The translations under genes and the position numbers were made by a program. The notes beneath the pieces are model-generated. The model did not search any database. It was not told where the DNA came from and was given only the letters and a program-made list of their open reading frames with translations. A stretch of 61,237 nt of DNA from Ichthyophthirius multifiliis (lineage: Eukaryota; Ciliophora; Oligohymenophorea; Hymenostomatida): contig NW_004086354.1 in assembly GCF_000220395.1 (NCBI RefSeq), positions 1-61,237 on the forward strand, given 5' to 3'. Below are positions 1 through 11,700 of the stretch, piece after piece (the stretch's first letter is position 1; each line of letters begins with the position of its first letter).

Positions 1-268
1 AATTATATATATTTATATATTAAATCCTCATTTAATTTTAATGAAATAAAAATACATTTTATTGAAGATAATTATAATATGAAAATTATTTTTTCATTTA
101 TCATAAATTTATAAAAAGCAACATATATAATAATTTTTTTATAAATATAAATTATAAATATTTAATTTACATAAAATTAAAATTTTTAATTATTTTTTGT
201 AATTAAAATGATATAAATATTTTTACTCTCATTATTTATTTTTTATTTTAACTAAAATAAATAAATCT

Positions 269-3200
269 TCAATTGTTTAGATTTGACATATTGGGAATCC
301 ATGATATATCTTCATTTTCTAGTTTATCAGAAATAATATATTCAAGTCCAGTATATTCAGTACTTTCTTTATTTTATAGGCTATTGATATAAAATAAATA
401 ATTCCACAAATCATGAGTTCTTATATGTTCTTCGAAACTAATTTCTTAATTATCAAGCTATATTTTTAAAAATTTAAATTAAGAAAAAAAAAAAAAAAAT
501 TATACAGTTGTTCTCTCAACTCCACAAATATAGCATTTATTTTTTTTATCTTAATCAATAGAATTTCTTTTATCTCTCATTTCTGCAAAAGTATCGATCA
601 TAATACCACTTATAATATTCATAAAAAGAACAGTTACGAAAATAAAATAAAGGGTATCATAAATAAATGTACTAGTATCCCAATTAGACATAGAACTACC
701 TACAACTCCCGAAAGACTTAAAGTAATCATGCAAGAAACAAGCGAATTACAAGTTTCTTCATCTTGTATAACCTATATTTCTTTATAAATTTCTTATATA
801 TAATTTTCAAAGGCTATAACACTAAACATATATAAAAACATAACTCCAAGAAAACTCACTAAAATGAGTTATTTTATTTTTAAGAAAATCGATTAATAAA
901 TATTTTCTACCATACCGTAAATAGACTTTAATTTACTCTATTTTGAATAAATAAATACGTATATTCATATATATAATAATAATTACTATAGCATAAGGTA
1001 AACTCAAAACCAAATATTTAATATGGAAAAAGTCAGCTAATATCGAGGACAAAAATAAAACAAGTAAATGAGCAAATTAGTTATGTTTAAAAAACTATTT
1101 AGTTTTAATCCAAAAAGTATTATTTTCTGACTTCGATGGCACTTAATTAATTGCAGTGAATAAAATAAGAAGGACAATCGAGATTAGTTAAACTAAGTTT
1201 ATCAAAAATATAAAAACATGAGAAATAGGTCCATAAAAAGTGAATTCCATTTTATAAAGGGATTTAAAGTTAATATTAATATTTAAAATAATTAATAGAT
1301 TTATTAAAATTGAAAGATAAACAATAAAACTTTATATAAATTATATTTTCTCCCCTGTAGCAGCAATTATATATTGATTTAATTTATAATTATGTTCTAT
1401 TTCATCAAATACCAAACTTTTAAATTAAAGTAAATCCATTATTTTATCTCTTTGTGTTTCTCTATTTACATTCATCATAATATAGTCTTTTGTATCAGCA
1501 GATAGAAATTTAAATAATGGAATATAAGGAAAATATACGTATTTATATTATTTTTGGTAAAAAATTTCTATTGATATTATTTTTGAGTCTAAATATTTTA
1601 CTATATCTTAGTATTTTTTTAATTACGATATAAACTCTTATTTTACATCTTTATCGAATTCCTAAAATCTTCTTATTATGGTTAATACGTTTAATATTTC
1701 AATAATTAAATTATCATAATTACCATTTTATTATTTCTTTTATTCATTTTCTTTAAGTTATTATAAGTTTTATACTTATAATTTACTTAGATTTCTCTCT
1801 ATTACTGTAATTAAAAAACTCTTGTATAATTTGTTACTTATTTCTTTATATATTTATTCGTCCGTACCTTCTAATACTACTAAAGCACTCATAATAACCT
1901 ATTTTTTTATATTATTATTAGATTTTTTAAAATTAAAATAAAAAAATTACTTTATTATATAAAGCATATATTTAATCAACTTCTTCTTCTGTTCTGAAAT
2001 ATCTATTTATACGATTCTATTCTGATTTAAAGAATTAAGAAAGAATAGAAATATCTTCATAATAAGTAGTTTCCGCTAATGAAAATTAATTCAATAAACA
2101 AGGAACTTAAGTAACTTCAATAAGAAATTGAGTAATAAAATTAGGAATTAAAGTTAAATCCTGTATATATAAAATTAATATATGTATATATGTATATATA
2201 TATATATATATATATAAATATGTATATATTTATATATTTATTTTATTTATTATTTATATTTCTATTTATATATTACTTTATTCATTATTTTAAGAAAACT
2301 TCTATTTGTTTAGTTTGCAATATTTATAAAGTTAATATTTGTAGATTTAGGTTATTGATTTACATTTACTTATGTCCGAAAGAAATTTTTCATTTAAATA
2401 TTATTATTTTCACAGCTTAACTGCAAAAATCTAAAGATTCTCTACAAGACATTCATACATAAACTTAAAAAATAGATTTCTTAATAATCATCAGGTTCGG
2501 ATGTACATTTTCTAAGCATAATTTTTTTCTATTTATCATAATAATCAAAATTATTTACAATAATTAATTTTTTTTTAGTCTAAAGACCTTTTTTTAGCTT
2601 ATCTTTAGATATTCTATAAATAACTTTTCCTAATTTTTAAATTAAAGCATTAATATTTTATAAAATTATATTATCTTAATCTTCTAACAATATTTGTAAT
2701 ATATCATTCTAATTTTTTTAATTTCCTCCTAATAAAATACTTATTCCAAAAAGTAAAACTTCATTAGTAAACGTCAATCTTTACTCCAACCCTTTTTATT
2801 TTAATAAATCACATAATAATTTAGCAGCTCCCATACTATGCATTAAATCCTAAACATCTTTTATTTGTTCTTTACGTCCTATCCAATATTCAGTTTCCCA
2901 CATATCAACACTTATTGGATCATCCTTTATTTTTAATTATTTAAATTATTTTATAAAAAAATATATATTTTATTTACTTAATCATTTGGGTTACATTAAG
3001 TAATTTATTTAATTAAAATTTCTAAATAAAAAATATGCAAATTATCGTTTAAATTTTTATTTGCTATTGCAAATTTTATTATATTTTTTATAAATAAATT
3101 CTTATTAAGAATCTCTATTTCTGAGTTGTAAAATTATTTACTAAGTTATTCTATATTAGTTACAGTTTCATACAATTAATCGTATTCTCTTATAATATAA

Positions 3201-3635
3201 ATATTATTATATAATTTAATTTTTTTTTAAAAAAAAATACCTATTTAAAAATTAAGTAAATGAAGGATCATATTTTAAATAAGAAGCTAAATTAATTAAT
3301 TTGTTATTTAAGTATTTATTAGAATCATCTATATTAATTGAATATAATTTTTTTTATTTCTTAGATTATTCCTCTTCACACTCATTATTTTCTTCTTCAT
3401 CATCATTTAAATATAACCTCAACATTTTCTTTACTCCTACTTAAAGAGATTTCGCATAATTGTTTTTACAACTTCTTCCATCATCAAATAAAGTACTCAT
3501 GCAAGCAAGTTTCAATTAAATGTTTTATTATTCATCTTCAGAAACATTTTTAGAGCCATCAGTATTAATAAGAGCAAAAGATTAATTAGTATTAATATTA
3601 TAAGTACTCATACATCCAAAATTAATAGAACTATA

Positions 3636-3700
<65 letters not shown>

Positions 3701-6700
3701 AATACTTATTATTCTTTCTTATATTCTCATAAAGCATATTTTATTATTATTGACCATTTTTGATATTTTCCCGAATCTAAAAAATAATATTATCAAACTA
3801 AGATATAGTTTTTTATAAAAAATTAACAATTAATTTTTATTATTATTTATGAATATCATGTGTTACGAACACAACTTTTAATTTTTCAGCCAAATCAATC
3901 ATTTAAATATGTAAAGTGAATTTATTTCTATTGAAATTTTTATTTAATTCTTCATTAAAAAGTTACACGAATAATTAATTATTAAATAAAAAATATAAGC
4001 TGAGTATAATTTCTTCAAAATTAATTAATGTATAAGAATAAAAATATTTATATTTTAAAAACTGAGAAAAATAAACCTATTCATATAAATCTTTATGTTA
4101 ACTAATTATCTAATGATACTCTTCAATATCATTAATCATCATTTCAAAATCACAATAAATAATTTCAGTAATCATATCTCTCATTTATTCGAGTTTTTTA
4201 GACTTCTCATAATCGAATTTTTCATAAGAATGTATTTATAAATTTATTTACTTTTTTTTTTTAAAAAACACCTCTTCTGAATTATCTAAAAGGTTTTTTA
4301 CATAAGAATGATTTGGATCAAAGCAACTGTTTTCTAATATTTCAGTGTCAAATTTTTATTATCTTATTTACAAGCTAGTATTTAAACACTATTGAATATC
4401 TTAAGTATCTAAATTTTATTATTCAATGAAATTTTCTTAATACTCTTGGTTATAATAAAGTCTATTTATATAGGTTCTTATAGTTTCCTTTAGAGGAATG
4501 CATTTTTTACTAATATTCAATAAGTTAATTAAATATGAAAAAGTGTGCATTTTTCTACACTTGAGAATATTTATTTAATTCTAATCTTCGACAAGATCAG
4601 CAAAAAGTGAAAAAAAGGAAATCAAATAAAGTAACCCAGGAGACATAGTAATAACTATATTTTAATTATTTAAACTATTAAGTTATGTCTCGAAATTTTA
4701 AATTAATTTTTAAATTTAATTTTCATTTAAAATCTATTTATTGATTGAAAATATCAATACATTTGAAAATTCACTTTTTTATAAAATCTACAAGATTATT
4801 CTTTAATTACATTTTATACTTTTATCATTTACAATAAGTAAAGTTTTCAAAAAAAATAAAGATTAGCTTTTAAAATAATTATTTAAACTAATTCCATCAG
4901 AAAGCTATATAATTTAATAACTTATTTTTGAAACTTCGTCCATATTTAAAAGTAAAGTCTTTGTATTTGAATATAAATTACTTAAAAACTCTAGACTTCC
5001 TACATTATATTACAAATGCTCTATTGCTAATTTCCTATATTTTAAAATAGCCATTTTTGATTCATGATTATTCCATATTAATAATCCCAAATAATTATAA
5101 ACTGCTTATAAAAGTTTAAATAAAAGCTAACTTTATTTACTTTAATCTATTTATTGAGTATTTTCCAAAAACTAGATTTTTTTTTTTTTATACAAATATA
5201 TATTTTATTCTTAATAACTTTTTAAAAAAAAAAAATACTTTAATCAAAGGTAAATGTAAATCATGAGATCTTAATAAATTTTAAATAAAAGTATTATTTA
5301 ATTCCCTTTCATCATAGAAGTTAATAATTACATTTTCTTAAAAAAGTTCTTCAAATGAATATTTTGCATATCCACTTTCATAAATAAAATCTTTTTTCAT
5401 ACATAAAGAATAAAACAATAGATCTTGTATAATACCAAATTAATTTCTTTATAAATTACTTTTTTCTTAATTCTGTACTTCAATTTCATCATAATCACTA
5501 GCTACATATTAAATATTAAAAATATTATCGATTTTTAATAAGTTATTTTAATCATTTTCATTAATTTATTAATTATTTTCTTATGATTATTAATTATTTA
5601 ACTATGGTTAATCTAAAATACTATTACTTTGAATAGTAGTAATATTTTCTATTTATTTTTTAAATTAAGAAGGATGAATTGTTTCATAATGTTGTTATTT
5701 ATTTTCCTTTAAACAATAACTATCTTCTGATTTAGAAAATATTATTTATTTTTAATTTTCATCATTTTTTTATTTTTTTAATTAACTTGTTTATTTTTTC
5801 TAACGAATTTCAACCAAGTTTTCTTATTTTTACTCCTAAGATTATTATACTATCGAATTAGACTTTTTAATTTCTGAAAATAGCTAACTGCTATTAAAAT
5901 TACTAGTATTTTTAGCAATTTCTTCATGGTATTATTAACTTTATTTAATAACATTTGACTATTATAAAGGAGAATTCAAAGAATCGCAATCTTTCCAAAT
6001 ATAATAATTAAATAATTCATGTTAGTTTCTCATATTAACTTCCAAAATCTTTTTGTCTTTTAAAATTTCGAATTTTTATCTAAAATAAAGTATTGATTTT
6101 GTAATTTATTCAGGCAAGCCTCCATTAATAAGTATTATTTTTTCCAAATTTTATAAAAGTTATTTCTTTTAAGTAAAAAGTTAATTTAATATTGATAAAA
6201 CCAAATTAAAAATATAACCATTATTCATAGTAATTATAACTTCAAACAATACAATTTCAATCTTTTCTAAATTGTTTTCAAACATGAAATTATCTTTCCC
6301 AATAATCTTTGTAAAATGCTCTTTCCAAACATCTGTTTGACATAAGAAGTTATCTTCTTTATCTTAAAATTTTTTAGTTAATTAAATTATTTCTTAAAAC
6401 ATAGATCTTAGTTTAGGAGTTTATTACGATTTTCTTTATTTTGTACAAGATTATGTTGTATTTATTAATTCTTAATTTTAATTTTTTTTCATTAATTCTT
6501 AAGCTTATTATACACTTTTTTTAAATTCATAAAGAATACTGCCTATTCTACAATTAGTTTGTAATTCTTATTTTCATTTATATATATTTAAAAAATTAAT
6601 AATAAATTTAATAAAATACCTAAATAATAATCAATAAATGTAGTTATTTTTTATTTGCATTTGCTTATTATTTCATTATCTAAAACACTTTATTATTCAA

Positions 6701-9700
6701 GTGTTTTTAGTACCAACTCTTTTCTATTTTAATCTTTTTTATTTTATTTTTTATGTAAAAGGTACAAAAATAAATATTACTTGATAATAAAATTTCTTTT
6801 GTTTAAAGTTTACTTTTATGCGTATAACTAGTTAAAATTTTCATAACTCCTGGTAAAAGATGATCTATTTCATCTTTTTTTTCCATATTCCTAAGTCAAT
6901 AGATTTTCTATTAGTAATATTTATTTTTTAAACAATAATAATATTTTTTTAAACAATAATAAATATACAATAATATTTCTAAAATTGTATAAATTTCAGT
7001 ATTATATATTTCTCTTGAAACACAAAAACCTTCGAAATCATCAATAAATTTTTTAACATAATTTTTTATTTATTATAAAGGAAGATAATATTTTTTATCT
7101 TTTGAAGAATTTATATAGGATTCATCTTTTATTTATTCCCATAATCTTACTTTAGATAATTTAGAAACCTTTTATTTAAAATAAAATATTTTAGTTTACA
7201 AATAAATAAAATACACTGCAAGAATTATAAACATCTAAAAATGCGTAATTTAATAAATTCAAAAAAGGAGTTCGTCCATTAACTTAAATAATGTTTTAAT
7301 CATTAATTAAACAAAATATCATATCCAAATTAATAATAGTATCAACAAATTGTTTTGCTAACTTATTTCTTTAGTAACATAAATTAGCTAATAGTTCTAT
7401 ATAATTTAAAAAATATTAAAATGTATTTTAATTTTCCTCTAATTCGAAAGATTACTCATATAATTCTTATACATTTCTCCATTAAGGTTAATTTTCTCCA
7501 TCTTTATTTTATTAAAATAATAATTAAAACAGAAAAAAATAAACAAATACCTAATTAGCATTTAATTAGAATTTATTTTTAATTATCTTAAGAAGACTTA
7601 AAGAAGAAATGAAAATTAGGAAAATCATGATTTTTATAACAGAATTCTTTCAAAATAGTAATTTAATTTTACAATACAGCATCATCATTACATACAGTCA
7701 TTTAATTAAGTATTTTACAATGAATATAATGTGGTTTTTATTATAACAAAATTAACTAAATAATACTTGCTATAGACTTAGAATTAATAAATTCTTACAT
7801 AATAACTACATTATTTTTAAAGAGTTCAGTAAGGAATTTTAAAATTTAATCATCGTCATAAAATTTAAAAGCCTAGTTAATAAAAAGTTCAATGCTTTAA
7901 GTTAAATAAAGCTGATTTCTGACATTATTTTTAGTTATTTTCTAAAGTAAAAGGTAGCAGATTTGAAAAAGTATTTACAATTTTTACTACATTGATTTAT
8001 TTTCTTAATATAAATAAAACACGTTATTATTTTAAAATAAAAGGAACAGAATATACACAATTTAAAAAGCGATTTTAAAATCAACAATAATATTTTATTT
8101 TCTTTCCAAATTAAATTAATCTTCTTGCAAAAAGTTATTTAATTAAACAAGTGATTTAATTGTTTTTTGAATTTGTTTTATTTACAAACATTATTTTATT
8201 AAAAGTTTATTCGAAGTATCTAATATAGAACATAAGAAATTCAATTATTCCTAAACAGACATTACATATAGAATCACATATTTTAATTCATCTGATATTT
8301 TCTCAATTCGAAATCCATGTCTACTTATTTTGTTTTCAAACCTACACTCGAAATTTTCTATAAATCTTTATTACAATAATTAATGTCTTTTCATTATCAA
8401 AGGCATATTAATTTCGAATTATTGACTATTCTATTACTATACAAATGTCTAATTTATTTGCTAATCATTGATTTCTTCTTGATTTTCCAAAAAGCCATTA
8501 ATCTTTATTTTCTTATTTTATAAATCTTCAGGATACAAGCATGAAAGTTCTAAGCCATTATAAAGGATTTTTATATATGAATTTTTATTTAGTTAATTTT
8601 ATTTATTATCTTGTTATTATTATTCTTCTATTACAATTTCATAATTATATGCTTCAAAATTTTTATTTACTTCTAAAAAATAATAATTTTTATTTACACA
8701 TTTTTTAGGACTTTAAATACCTTATTTCAATCCTATAATAACCTCTTCTTATATTTTTTATACAATAGATTCTTGCATATTAATATCTCCGAATTAATAT
8801 TCATTATTACTTAATGGAGACATATTATGTTCTTTTTAAACAGAAGAATTCGCATTATCATTTTCAGAAATGGAATTATTTGTTTAGTCTTATTTTTCTC
8901 CTAATAATTATTATATTTAACTTGAGAAATTATTCGAATCTTTTTCATCTTATTCTTGAACAATGGAATTATTATAATGTCTTTCTTATTATCTATTTTC
9001 TTTTCCTTATTATTATAAACTTTATAACATTTACTTCTATGGATCATATAATACTTCATGATTATTCAAGTTAATTTTTGGTAGGTTATAAATGCTGTTT
9101 GAACTGACTAATAAATTACTTTTTTAAGGGGAAATATTTTCTTTTCTTTTTTAATTAGTAATTAAACATCCTGTAGAAAATTCTCTTAGAGTATATAAAT
9201 TATTTTTTATTTAATTAATTTCAAAAAGAGCACCATAGAGACTTGTTTTTATTTAATTATTATTATTTTTTATTTCATTTAAAACCAACTAATTATCATC
9301 TGGGCTCTTCTTGTATAAAATTCCATTATTTTTATTATGATAAATATATATTAAATCATAATTTTTTATTCTTTTTTTTTCTTCTTCTTCTTCTTCTTCT
9401 GATGTACTAATGTTTTATTATAAAGAAAATGAAAAACATATCTATTTATAGTTAGATAATACACATTAATATCTTAAATCATTTTTAAAAGGCCTTTTTA
9501 TATGAATAAATTATTATATTTGGATTGTTTATTTAGTATTATATTATTATCTCTTTGAAAAATTTATTGTATCATTAAAATTTACATCTACATAACATTC
9601 CGTTTTTATGTTTTTTAAATGAATTTATTAACCAAATTTTATTTTATCGCCATCTCTATCAAATGAATTGAAAGATTCTATTTTAAATATATTAATACTG

Positions 9701-10394
9701 CTTATTTCTTTATCTAATTTTAATTTAAAATTATCTGGCGGTTTATCCATACATAAATATGATCCACTTAAATATTATTCACTATCCAAATGCTAAAATA
9801 CAATTTCGCTTCCTAATAATACATTTTTACCTTTTTCTTGTTTTATTTTTATTTCATAATATTCTTTTTCTCTTTTTAACCTTTCTTCTAATTCAATTCT
9901 TTGCAATCTTTTTAATTTTATTTAAAAAAAAAAAAATATAACAAGATTTTGAAATTTTACTTTGTGGATTTATAATATTTATCATGTATTTAAAAATCTA
10001 TTTTAGGTAAAATCCTAAAAAAACTTTCTCTTGTATTATATTAAAGTTATGGATTATTACTTATTAATTTTAAAAATGATATGTGTTTATCAGTAAATCT
10101 AATATTTATTATTTTTTAGATAAAAAAAATTAATAATATTATATTCTACCCTTTAGAATGCAAAAGACCATAATTTTCTTCAAAATTAATTTATTTACCA
10201 AAAATTTATACTATTTATCCATATTTAAGGATTATATTATTATCATTTTTATAAGGAGGAATTTCAATATTTAATATTGTATTTTGTCTTGATCGCTAGC
10301 TTGTAGTGGGAGAATTCTAATTTCTAACTAATGTTGATGTTAGTAATTCAGTCTCTTATTATCTAAGGGCATATTTTTTAAGAAACTAATCCAT
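269..10394 (-). CDS. IP3 receptor-like intracellular Ca2+ release channel
   Basis: This is a giant gene of about 10.1 kb that should encode roughly 2,900-3,000 residues, the usual IP3/ryanodine receptor size. The ATG at 10392-10394 opens MDQFLKKYALRQQ. A suppressor/MIR region follows, with LKYGQIVQIFG, GLLHSKG and, near 9750-9870,GSEIVFQHLDSEQYLSG, which resembles the IP3R motif VIQLLHLKSNKYLTV. The C-terminus is diagnostic: the channel helix with NIISGIMIDTFAEMRDK (near 600-640), then KNKCYICGVER, then FEEHIRTHDLWNYLFYI and EYTGLEYI before TGA at 269-271. In the family this forms a tetrameric Ca2+ channel of ER or ciliate Ca2+ stores. The filter-like stretch reads SGVVGS, not the GGGVGD of animal IP3Rs. 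Several introns are visible, including (AT)n-filled ones near 2178-2230 and 3645-3700. I treat the whole stretch as one gene because both ends are IP3R and the middle stays coding on this strand, but not every exon was traced. Ligand preference cannot be judged. Confidence 0.88.
2186..2214. repeat. (AT)n microsatellite
   Basis: A short alternating AT run lies in a probable intron of the IP3R-like gene. It gives no coding signal in the gene's frame. Confidence 0.8.
3650..3694. repeat. (AT)n microsatellite in intron
   Basis: About 45 bases of pure alternating AT lie inside an intron of the IP3R-like gene. Coding sequence resumes on both sides (ENIRKNNK before it, INFGCMSTYN after it on the minus strand). 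Confidence 0.85.
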
Positions 10395-10605
10395 TTATTT
10401 ATAAATTTTTAAAAGATAATTTTTTTTAAATAAATAATAATAAAAAAATAGATTAAAATTTTAATATGTATTTAATGTAAATATTATATTTTATTTAATA
10501 AATAAAAAAAACATTTATTGCGAATTATTTTTAATGAATATAAGTTTAATTAAAGATTAAAAAAATATAAGAAAAAAAATAATATAAAAATATATTAAAA
10601 ATATA

Positions 10606-10606
<1 letters not shown>

Positions 10607-10682
<76 letters not shown>
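10607..10682. repeat. (ATT)n trinucleotide repeat
   Basis: Roughly 25 nearly perfect ATT units, interrupted once by TTTT, lie upstream of the IP3R-like gene start. No gene covers them. Confidence 0.9.
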
Positions 10683-10684
<2 letters not shown>

Positions 10685-10962
10685 ATTATATTAAATTGAA
10701 TAAAAATCATATTACTTTTTTTCTAATTATTACTGTATTCTTTTACAATAATCTAATATATAAGAACTTTTTATAAGATAAAAAATAAATTATTTATATA
10801 ATATATATGTTTTTATAAATATTAAAAAATAATAATTAATTCTTTAATAATTTAAATGAATATACATTTTCTAGAAAAATTTATTAAGAAACAGTATTAA
10901 TTAGAATAAAATAAGAATTGAACTAAATAATAAAATGATAAATAAAATTAGCAAATTATCAA

Positions 10963-11540
10963 ATTAGATAAGAGATAATGAATTAATTAACTTGGACCTT
11001 CGAATATAATAAAATCTTTTAAATAAATTAAAAAACAGAAATTGAAAAAGAAAGAGTATAAAAAGCTATTAATTCAACTGAAGAAATTTATTATTTAAAT
11101 TGAAGATATAAAATATTAGAGGAAAAAATAATACTTTGACAGAATAATCTTTCTAAAGTAGAAAGTTATTTTAAAGAAAAATAAGATAAACTTTCTAATT
11201 TAAAGAATATGAAGGATATTAGAAGTAAAAATTTATTAAATTTATGAGAAAATTCTTTATAATTTTAGCCTATAAAGAAAACTAATAGCAAAAAATGAAG
11301 AAGTAGAATAAAGGAGAAAATTATAAAAGAAAAATAAATTATTTATGGTACTGAAATATATATTGACCAGATAGCCTAGACGAGAAATACATTAATATTT
11401 AGTATAATGTTAAGTAAATTTTAAAGAAAAAATGGTTAAAAAGCAAAATGAAGAAGAATGAAAAATGCTATTAATACACATCTTATTATTACTGCCTAAA
11501 TTTTAAAAAGATGACAAGAATATACAAAAACTTTTTATTA
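10963..11540 (+). pseudogene. Possible decayed coding stretch
   Basis: The stretch has more G and a more exon-like look than the surrounding spacer. In one plus-strand frame it reads as a charged, coiled-coil-like protein (ILEEKII, KVESYFKEKQDKL, IYIDQIAQTRN), but that frame contains at least six TGA codons, near 11101, 11143, 11245, 11296, 11448 and 11510. That is more TGA than chance would give in such AT-rich DNA, so the frame is not open. It could be a dead gene copy or simply A-rich spacer. I do not recognise a family. Confidence 0.3.
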
Positions 11541-11700
11541 GGAAAAAAAAAAAAAAAAAAGAAAAGAAAATATTTTATATGTTTAAATATGTTATGAATA
11601 AATTAAAAATATATTATTATTATTTTATCTTTAAAAAAAAAAATATATTTTAATCTAAAAATATATATATTAAGATAATTTATTTTTTTTATAAAGAAAT

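Larger units (their letters stand above)
10395..11700. other. Spacer between divergent IP3R-like and B-box/WD40 genes
   Basis: This 1.3-kb spacer should carry the 5' regions of both divergent genes. It holds an ATT trinucleotide repeat and a more G-rich stretch that looks like decayed coding sequence (listed separately). The rest is A/T-rich without recognisable motifs. Confidence 0.7.

Noticed and set aside
8814-9074. A plus-strand standard-code open frame of 86 codons (and similar hydrophobic ones at 2190, 9759 and 29173)
   Set aside because: They lie antisense to the IP3R-like or Kelch exons, are Phe/Leu/Ile-rich because they mirror A-rich coding strands, and match no protein family.
10607-10682. 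CRISPR-like or satellite array at the ATT repeat
   Set aside because: It is a plain trinucleotide run without spacers, in a eukaryotic genome.
10963-11540. TGA recoded as an amino acid (selenocysteine or Trp) in this stretch
   Set aside because: Six or more TGAs without a nearby recoding hairpin or a recognised selenoprotein; all firm genes use TGA as stop.
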